Shown here piece by piece: positions 57,077 through 64,000 of a DNA stretch of 64,000 bases. The notes beneath the pieces are model-generated. The model searched no databases and was not told the origin of the DNA. It saw nothing but the letters and a program-made list of their open reading frames with translations. Position numbers and translations under genes: made by a program. The DNA is from Plumapathes pennacea (lineage: Eukaryota > Cnidaria > Anthozoa > Antipatharia > Myriopathidae), in NCBI GenBank assembly GCA_964036295.1, contig OZ038466.1, forward strand, positions 16,869,597 to 16,933,596, in the 5' to 3' direction. Every line of letters begins with the position of its first letter. The stretch's first letter is position 1.

Positions 57077-60000
57077 GAGCCCAAGTAATAGCAGCCATGG
57101 ACAGCTTTTTCGGCCTTGTTGGGCCTCGTCAGCATGGCATAGCTATACTTTGGCTTGATATGAGTTGAGCTACAACAAGTTTTTTTTCCAAGAGGACCAC
57201 AGAAAGGACTTGGTTAATCCAGGATTCCTGTAGTTTATCGAGCTTTGAACAATCGGGAACTTCAGATGGATAACTATGTAGTGTCACTCAACTTGTATCG
57301 CTATTGGGCTCGTGCAAATGACGTCATAAATCACGTGAATTTGTTTATGCGCCATTTTGGGGGTCAAATTGTCGTTTTTCGGGAGGCGCGTTTTTGTCGA
57401 GCGTCAGCTACTCTGAAGCGATTTGAGCGATCCAGGATAGAGATACATCGGAGATAATTAAGCGACACAATACTGTAGCAGTACCTACTCGTAATTTGGT
57501 GGCCTAAATGTCATTTAGTGACTCTGATCGTGAGCGATCGCCAGTTTCTTCTCCACGTCAGATTCCTGTTTCAGCGCCGTGAAATCAACATTTTAGGGCT
57601 TAATTTATTGTCTGACGATGCCAGAACAATTCTATCTGGGGAGGAACATTGTAAAGGTAAAGGGAAGCAACTGTAGCTCTGCATGGCTAATACGGGTTAA
57701 TTCGCAGGATTTCTCTGTCAGTTTGGCACTCATATATGCACTGTGACGAACTTGCAAAATGCTGTCAAGTCTGCTGCTTTGTATCGCCAGTAACACACTG
57801 TCAATGATATATGTAGACTGTGTGTTTATTTCGGAGTTGCTGGCTCTAAATTAAACTGTGTCAGTCCATTTTATTAAAGTGTTGTTGTTCAAAGTAGAGT
57901 GCTTGCCTTCGGAAATTGTCGCCGGCCGTGGTGTTCGTGTCAGAACGTGGCGAACACTCTGAATGAATAATTCTTGATACTATATAAACACTGCACCAGT
58001 TGTTTGACTGTCCAGAACTGCGGAGGTCATTAGTGAAGTGCTACATTTATCCATCGGGTCGATGTAGGAGTTTTCTGCCGGAGTTCGAGTCGGTTTAGCT
58101 TGTTTCTTGGACATTTGTTCCCTCACCGCGCACAGCTAAATCACGGAAGGCCATGAACATTTGGGGTAACTTGCAGCGTTTCAATCTGAGCCAAATCAGT
58201 GCTTTAATATTCCTGGACAGTTTTGAAAGTATGTATAAAGTACTATCATTAACCCCTGTGGTATTTTATTTTTGATAGTGTTGTGCCCCTAATATTTTTT
58301 GAATCCAGTGCTGTAATGTTTCAGGGAAAGCTTTTACTTAAGTTGCACCTGTCTTTTGCATCCTTTTGTACAGTATCGGACTGTTTTGATAAAGAAGTCA
58401 GCTATATTTTTCCAAGGTTTATTGTTCCTTCTTAGAAGAGCTCAGTGGCCCCATCCTCTCCCTCATACCACTGTTGTTTGTCTCACTGAGATTTTAACAG
58501 TGTTGTTGCAGTTTAATTGAATTCCTTTTCCACAATGTGGCATTTGTATTATCCTAGTCAATTTGGCACAGAAAGGAATTGAAATGCAAAGTATCAATGG
58601 GGAAGACTGCACAGGAATAGGTTAGGTATATTCTGAAGGCTGAAGGAAACTGATTTTACTGAGCTGGTTTTGCCAAATTCCAAAGCAACAATATAAAAGT
58701 GTTGAAGGGTAACATCCAGCAACAAAGTATGCTTGTCCACAGATGGGTTGATTATTTTGCTCTACTCTGCACACAACCTGGGTAACTGCATTACCTTATT
58801 AACAACACCTATTGTTTTTTTGAACATTAATGTTAATATCAACATGAAACTTCTTTCATGGACAGAGCTCTCAAACAAATGAAATATAGCACTCTGTGAA
58901 ACTTTACCTTAGCTAAACTGATTTTTTCAGACGGAATACTATATATTGTGCAATACTTTATAAGATGAAAAAAGCTCTCAAGAGTAAATATTGTAAAAAT
59001 ATAGAAGTGTAAATGAATGCAACTGTCTTTTGATCCAATACTGCCTAATAGTATTAATGCTACAGAAGGACTAAAGATCAAGCAACTGACAGCAACATGT
59101 GCTTCAGATACTCAGAAGTGTACTGAATTAGTTAGATGCAACTGCACCATCTCCTGGTAAAGATTTGTCGTATAAACTGAACAACCTTTCAGGTGTTCTG
59201 CAGCCTCCACAAATTCATTTATAAAAGATTGTTTCGCATTCTAATCATTATTTATTATCTGTCCTGATTTTCCCCTTGGTGCTCCAACCAACTGGATACT
59301 CCATTCAGGGCCTAATACAAAGCAATAAAATGATACACTCGACATTTTAGGACACAGCAACAGCTGCACATCTGCGAATCATCGCCGGAACGACAAGCGT
59401 GCGCAAACAAAGCATTTGACCAAGACTCAATGAATGGGTCAACACAGTTTAATTTACGCCAACGACTCTTAAATGACACAGAAGTGTCGATACCATTGAT
59501 ACTACGTCTGATGTAAAACAGCACAGTCTCCCGCCTTAAGCGAGACAGCACTTCGAAACTGTCGTGACGGTATCCTGAAACTCGGAACATGGCCTTCAAA
59601 CCTGACAGAGAGATTCCGAGAAATAACTCGTAATAGCCATGCAGAGCTACAGTTGCTTCCCTTTTACCTTTACAATGTTCCTCTCCAGATAGAATTGCTC
59701 TGGCATCGTCAGACAATAAATTAAGCCCTAGAATGTTGATTTCACGGCGCTGAAACAGGAATCTGACGTGGAGAAGAAACTGGCGATCGCTCACGATCAG
59801 GAGTCACTAAATGAGATTTCGGCCACCAAATTACGAGTAGGTACTGCTACAGTATTGTGCCCCTCAATTATCTCCGATGTATCTATCTCCTGACGCCCTC
59901 AAAATGCTTCAGAGTAGCTGATGCTCGACAAAAACGCGCCTCCCGAAAGACGACAATTTGACCCCCAAAATGGCGGATAAACAAAAATCACGTGGTTTGT

Positions 60001-63000
60001 GACGTCAACTTGCACGAGCCCAATAAAAGCAAGAAAAGTACGTCAATAAAGTATATTGGAAGTGAGAGGACATAGACTTTCGGACTCCTGACTTTCGTAC
60101 TTCCGCACATTAGGTGGGTATGTCCAATTTCACCACATAATTTAAGCGTATATCCATAAGTACATTGGAAATTAGACAGTGTTGAATTCTGTATCAGGTA
60201 CAGCAGCTGTGTCCTCATGTGGTACAGTACGTCCACAGACAGTGTGAAATGTGATTTCGAAGGGCTTCTCACTATATGATACAATGTTCTGTAGGGATGT
60301 TACGTGGACGCACGTGACAAGGAATGCAGGACTCCCCTGTTCCTGGCCGCGTTCGTGGGGGGAACTGATACCGTGCAACTTCTCATGGCTCGAGACGCTG
60401 ACGTCACACTGAAAGACGTGCAGCTGCGCTCAGTCCTGCACGCTGCGATTGGATACTCGAACACAATGGAGGCACTCCTCAAGGTAAAGCAGAAAAATAG
60501 AAATACCAACAGCCTACTCTGCGTTGCAGAGTTCCGTCTGCAACGCAGGCTACCGATAGCCCAATGCTTTTCCAAGTTGTTTTTTGCTTTTGATTGAAAA
60601 CATAGGTCAGTGTAGCTATTTTCGTGTGTAAATGGTTCATCCACACGTCCATTCTAATACAAATCATATTCGTGCATTTGTAAGGCTTTGTTTTGAACAA
60701 AGACAAATGACAACAACAGAAAAGATATTTTCGACGTGCAGTTTCGTGCAACGTTTGTATAAAAATGACCCTTACCCAGAAAAACTCAATCTATGCACTC
60801 TAGACTTGAGCACAATCAGTTCTATATGTTTCTGTAGCATAATTTATTCACAAGAAAAACAGGACACGTTGTGTTGATTATGACCGCTGACCAACGGAAG
60901 TAACAACGACGAACGCATTTTGGAAGTGTCGACATATGATGCTGCTTCCGTTCATGTTGTCACCAGAGCCCCGCCAGTAAACCGCTGATCACAGACAAAG
61001 ACATCAAAGGTTACACTCCGACGCATTACGCAACCCGGGCTGGACAATCTGAGGTACGCACGCACGCATGCGCGACCTAACCCTCACTGTGCTAATAGCA
61101 GGTGTTGTATAAAATTACAAAAGTACTCCTTTTATTAAAATCTAAGACCATTATCATATTTTTGTTATATATACTTATCATTTTGTGATAGTGTGTGAGG
61201 AGTTCTGGTCCATTTTCTTGTCAGGTTTATTCTCGCGTTTCTTGTCCACAGACCGTTTCCCTGTTTATCTCCGAGAACAAAGCAGCAGCCACGGTGATTT
61301 CAGACTCCATGTTTACTCCTCTGCATGTCGCGGCCAAGTAAGCAATATATTCTCTTTCCGTTCAATTACGATTCAAAGGGGATTCTAAACCAGTGCTCTG
61401 CTTACCGAAATCTTCGATCTGCCAGTTTCAAGGTCACCAAAAAATTTAATTGGCAATCATTTCCGATCGACTTTTTTGAGAAGATAAGTTTCATGTAACA
61501 TAAGATATTTGTTTTACTTACCTATTTTGCCATCAACCTACAACATTTATACGTAATTGCACCTAATAAGACCATTTGCGAGTTGCCTATTATCTAACAT
61601 AGCCTTTACATGTAAATCCCCATGCCACGAGCAGGTTTTCTATGACAAGTTTTCTGTGACAAATTATTTGCCCGTGTATACGGTCGAGCAACTTTTCTTT
61701 GACAAGTTTTTTGACAATTTTTCGTTGTCTCTTTTCCTTCTGACTTGGAATTTCATAAACTTTCGCGTGATCTCAAAGCCCTTGTAAGAGGCTTATTGCA
61801 TTATTTGAGCAATTCAAATACTTTGTTGTCAATGTTTTGGACGGCCTCTTGACTGTACGAACACGCTCGCAAATAAAGACCTGGGAACTAAAGTTTTCGT
61901 GTACACGAGCAAATTTCACATGTGACAAGTTTTCCTTGTCATAAAAAAGATAGTACGCCAACTTTCAGCAAATGCATTTGTCATAGTAAATTTGGCCAAA
62001 TTTTCTCATGTACACGAGCAAAAAGCCTGTCGCAGAAAACTTGTCATGCAAAACTTGCTCGTGTGCATGGGGCTTAAAACCTTTATATGTAAAACAGTAG
62101 TTTGCATTAAATTTAACATGTGAATAAAAGCTAGTGTACATATCAAAGACTTTGCACACGACCTCGTTTTCAAACCGAGGCAAAAGGCAACTCATGCCAA
62201 ATGGCCTATAATTACATTGAAAGTTGTGTGCATGATTCCTTATAAGAAAACTTGCCCGTCTCATTAACTTGTGTTGATAATTAGATATGGCTGGCCTGAC
62301 ATTGTACGAGAACTGGTGAGTCAACGAAACGTAAGAATGATAAATTGTCAAACAAAAAAAGCAAAGACACCGCTACACTTCGCCGCACACGAGGGACACG
62401 ATGAGATTGCTGAGCTACTGCTGATGGAGGGAGCGACCATAGAGAGGTAAACACAAACACAAAACTAACAACAATAATAACAACAACAATATGTTCACCA
62501 GAAACATCAACAAAACCTCAACAACATTAGCATAGTGGAATCTCCCGTAAGGGTTCACCCTCCATTCGTCTTTATCAATCAATCAATTTATTTGCCACCT
62601 TAGCTGAATATTACAAAATCAATGTTAAAAGAAAAAAGAAAAGTTGCGAGAAAGCCCAAAAGAAACCATGGGGCTTATGGGTATTGGGCTTCCTCTATGA
62701 TAATCTATCTCCTAGGTTAATAGCACAGTAATAGCGGATGATAAATACACTGCTAGTAATGTAAACACACACACAGACACACACATGCAGAAATATCAAG
62801 AGAGAAGGTATTGTTTCAGTTTATGATTGAAAGCAGTAACAATGATTGAGTTCTGAATTTCCGGGCTGAGGGAGTTGAAAAATTTGGGTCCTTAATACTG
62901 AAATGAGAACAGTCTTATTAGTTCTACATTTAGGAACATAGAAAGAACTGGCATTTCTCGTGTTATAGCCATGAACCTGGCTTGTTAATGAAAACATATC

Positions 63001-64000
63001 GTCAAAACTATTTGGGAGCAGCTCAGTTTTGAACTGAAACATTATCTTTCCTATTTGAGCCAAGTAAATAAGGTTAAAAGATAGGATATTAGGTTCCTTA
63101 AGTATAGGACCAGCATGAGCGTCAAAACGGGATTTTATTAATTATTTTAATGGCTCGTTTCTGAAGAAAATAATAGTATTCGTAGAGCAGGTTTGTACAG
63201 GCAAAAACTTGATTTATAAATAATACCTAAAGATCTAGAAACTTTACTGGAAAGTGGTCGCTTTAAGTGGTCACTTACGAGAGTTTCTCACCATGGAAGG
63301 CCTAAGTGAGATCCAGCTTTGAGCCACAACCAGTGTCAAAAATGTAGTTTTAGTGAGTGAAAAACAGCTTGTGTTTTAAGAAATCAACCTTGTGGCATGT
63401 TGCACGTTACATTACATATGTTAGTATTTTGTCCGGTCCGGTTTCTGCAAGGAAGTTAGTCCTTGCTCAGAAATTTGCTCTTGAGAGCAGGTGGTCTCTT
63501 GCGAGAGGTTTCACTAATAGAAATTTGACTGAGTGGCCAATCGGTCCTTTGGTAAGTGGTTGCTTACGGGAGGTGGTCGCTCACGGAGGTTCCACTGTAT
63601 CATTAATACTGATTGATAGCCACATATAGATGGTGAGCACAACACTACTAATAGTAATAGCAACAAAAACGACAAATAATGCAATATATTTATTGAAATA
63701 TCAGCAACGGCAAGAGTATTTTGATTATAAACAGTACAATAATAAAATTATCAGCAATGACATCATCTCGAAATCCATTGGGCGAAGCAAACACTTGCAC
63801 AGCATTGAAATACGAAAAGTGGCCATCCTTTGCGGAGAGATCAGTAGTAATCTATATTGAACGTTTCAGGGATCACCGTGATCGCACGCCTCTCCACCTG
63901 GCGGCGATGTGCGGCTCTGAACGATGTGTAGAAAGCATTATTCAGACTCACCCTGACTGCCTCAACTTTGTGGACAAAGATCAGGTTTGCGATTTGTCTC
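46258..64000 (+). CDS. TRPA1: TRPA1-like channel, gene B (first 13 exons; continues past window)
   Basis: Exons: 46258-46356, 50797-50881, 51531-51706, 52289-52396, 52790-52898, 53139-53236, 55825-55872, 56526-56711, 60295-60483, 60967-61053, 61252-61337, 62285-62446, 63870-63984. Exons 2-13 have exactly the lengths and phases of gene A exons 2-13, and most residues match (for example CGSERCVESIIQTHPDCLNF against CGSERCVEGILQTHPDCLNF). The 1548 nt read open without a stop, so this is a tandem paralog under coding constraint and not a visible pseudogene. Only the ankyrin stack is in view; the linker, pore and tail must lie to the right. ATG 46258 is the first ATG after an in-frame TAG. Exon 8 has a weak acceptor (see findings). 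Confidence 0.9.
47281..47430. repeat. Border repeat, left copy
   Basis: TTGATCACGTGG, ATGCCATGCTTGGGATTGCA and TTTAGGGACTT recur in inverted form at 50505-50625, on the far side of the LINE block, and as a solo copy at 32165. Confidence 0.5.
47485..47898 (+). pseudogene. LINE reverse transcriptase, palm part
   Basis: SKAFDRVPHERLLYKLRHYG, then TSGIPPGTV; after a small deletion the frame shifts to GPLLFLLFINDLP and reaches LFAYDCLLYR. These are the conserved blocks of a non-LTR reverse transcriptase. The catalytic box should be (F/Y)ADD but reads FAYD, so one catalytic Asp is lost. It lies in gene B intron 1 and is cut at about 47898 by an insertion. Confidence 0.85.
47899..49554 (-). mobile_element. 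Insertion inside the LINE, probably a second LINE 3' end
   Basis: The left edge is TCAATCAATCAATCAATAG, the reverse of a (TTGA)n tail typical of the 3' end of some non-LTR elements, which implies minus orientation. The rest has no reverse-transcriptase motif that I recognise; the 76-codon frame at 48937-49167 is unassigned. Confidence 0.5.
49555..50228 (+). pseudogene. LINE reverse transcriptase, thumb and C-terminal part
   Basis: Resumes with LDSHILDRVHQN and SGNLKWASHVDNI, then LVRPKLEYTYL. An AT-rich insert (about 49800-49984, with TTTATTTATTTATTT and GAACTTT repeats) follows, and the protein continues NYSREPGSV and MLKDLGWPTLESKRK. The order matches one non-LTR reverse transcriptase broken by two insertions. 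Confidence 0.8.
50505..50625. repeat. Border repeat, right copy (inverted)
   Basis: Inverted partner of 47281-47430: AGTATAAAAGATCAAAGCCA ... TTGCAATCCAGCATGGCG ... CACGTGATCAA. Confidence 0.5.
53040..53112. repeat. CRE-like repeat, gene B intron 5
   Basis: Two TGACGTCA palindromes (53057-53064 and 53094-53101) lie within repeats of CTGTGACGTCACCTT and CTGTAACGTT. It is the counterpart of 16340-16560 in gene A. Confidence 0.5.
53303..53467. mobile_element. Fold-back MITE, gene B intron 6
   Basis: Arms GGAAATATGCACGGATAATT and AATTATCCGTGCATATTTCC form a long hairpin. A further inverted pair (TCAAATATTTCCTC at 53485, GAGGAAATATTTGA ending 53764) follows it. Confidence 0.65.
53998..55487 (+). 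mobile_element. Helitron copy 5, gene B intron 6
   Basis: Full length (1490 bp): TCCCCGAACGAAGTGAGGG after TTTA at the left, TATTTCTAG before T at the right. The Arg-rich frame from 54281 has an in-frame stop and a frameshift, so it is decayed, but it keeps the alternating repeat units. Confidence 0.66.
56146..56274. mobile_element. Hairpin MITE, gene B intron 7, first
   Basis: Arms TTAAACGTCGATCTTAGCAT and ATGCTAAGATCGACGTTTAA are almost perfect, with GAACTCAATGCAAAT next to the loop as in 32576-32706. Confidence 0.68.
56328..56456. mobile_element. Hairpin MITE, gene B intron 7, second
   Basis: A more diverged member of the same family, with TAAAGCCTGTTTCA at the left and its partner AAACACAGGCGTAA at the right. 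Confidence 0.5.
56984..57073. repeat. (TA)n microsatellite
   Basis: About 45 TA units in gene B intron 8. Confidence 0.95.
57304..60022. mobile_element. 2.7 kb DNA transposon with ~390-bp inverted ends, gene B intron 8
   Basis: The left arm (57304 to about 57690) and right arm (about 59640-60022) are inverted partners throughout, from TATTGGGCTCGTGCA at the edge to GGGGAGGAACATTGTAAAGG inside. TA lies at both outer edges. The 1.9 kb core is AT-rich. The superfamily could not be named. Confidence 0.7.
59312..59794 (-). CDS. Unassigned 160-codon ORF in the long-TIR transposon
   Basis: It starts MSDRQFLLHVRFLF in the right arm and extends into the core (SFEVLSRLRRETVLFYIRRS). No DDE, zinc-finger or helicase motif is seen. 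In the left arm the same region is interrupted. It may be an exon of a lost transposase or a chance frame. Confidence 0.25.
   Translation of the reverse strand: MSDRQFLLHVRFLFQRREINILGLNLLSDDARAILSGEEHCKGKREATVALHGYYELFLGISLSGLKAMFRVSGYRHDSFEVLSRLRRETVLFYIRRSINGIDTSVSFKSRWRKLNCVDPFIESWSNALFAHACRSGDDSQMCSCCCVLKCRVYHFIALY
61565..62213. mobile_element. Nested fold-back element, gene B intron 11
   Basis: Outer ends with CCATTTGCGAGTTGCCTA and GGCAACTCATGCCAAATGG; inner arms about 61618-61690 and 62000-62075 share CCCCATGC, ACGAGCA and ATGACAAGTTTTCT in opposite orientation. Confidence 0.55.
62533..63599. mobile_element. MITE of the 17693 family, interrupted, gene B intron 12
   Basis: Left end TAGTGGAATCTCCCGTAA and right end GGAGGTTCCACTGTA. 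The internal phrase GGCCTAAGTGAGATCCAGC is shared with 17776-17794. A LINE fragment sits in its left part. Confidence 0.6.
62574..63250 (-). pseudogene. LINE 3' fragment nested in the MITE
   Basis: The minus-strand frame at 62821-63063 reads LTSQVHGYNTRNASSFYVPK and CRTNKTVLISVLRTQIF, the typical C-terminal end of animal non-LTR reverse transcriptases. Downstream (lower coordinates) the element ends in a (TTGA)n-like tail at 62575-62592. It is 5' truncated. Confidence 0.65.

Noticed and set aside
56875..57135. 86-codon frame with Ile-Tyr repeats
   Set aside because: Translation of the (TA)n tract.
46258..64000. Gene B as a pseudogene
   Set aside because: All 13 visible exons are open, keep phase and have GT-AG ends. 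Only the acceptor of exon 8 is weak.

Overview
This is animal nuclear DNA: genes are split into many short GT-AG exons and the introns are packed with DNA transposons, Helitrons and retrotransposon fragments. The channel family, the Merlin/ISXO2-like transposase, the non-LTR reverse transcriptases and the many short fold-back repeats suggest a cnidarian, most likely an anthozoan such as a stony coral. The species is an inference and was not tested.

Two genes dominate, both on the + strand and in tandem. Both encode TRPA1-like cation channels: a long stack of ankyrin repeats followed by a six-helix pore. Gene A (10999-37904) appears complete, with 29 exons, 3228 coding bases and 1075 residues; every exon phase joins in frame from ATG to TAG. 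Gene B (46258 to beyond the window end) shows its first 13 exons (516 codons) with the same phases. Twelve of these 13 exons match gene A in length; only exon 1 differs. Gene B has no stop or frameshift. Gene B's membrane part lies outside the window.

Layout: 1-10850 is gene-free and repeat-rich, with Helitron copy 1, a palindromic MITE, an interrupted LINE fragment, diverged tandem repeats and two large inverted-repeat elements. 10851-37904 is gene A. Its introns hold a composite Helitron (intron 1), two nearly identical Helitrons separated by a fold-back element (intron 17) and at least eight other MITE-like elements. 37905-46257 is the gap between the genes: a LINE fragment with a 2A-like motif on the minus strand, a long inverted repeat, two fold-back MITEs, short tandem repeats and a dead Merlin/ISXO2-like transposase (minus strand). 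46258-64000 is gene B. Its intron 1 holds a dead LINE reverse transcriptase split by another insertion, intron 6 a Helitron, intron 7 two hairpin MITEs, intron 8 a 2.7 kb long-TIR transposon, and intron 12 a LINE nested in a MITE.

The products would be cation channels of the plasma membrane. The family senses irritants, temperature or oxidants. Gene A keeps two of the three cysteines that serve as electrophile sensors in vertebrate TRPA1. The two genes have different first exons and separate TATA-like motifs, so they are probably transcribed independently. No prokaryotic operon, CRISPR array, rRNA or convincing tRNA gene was seen.
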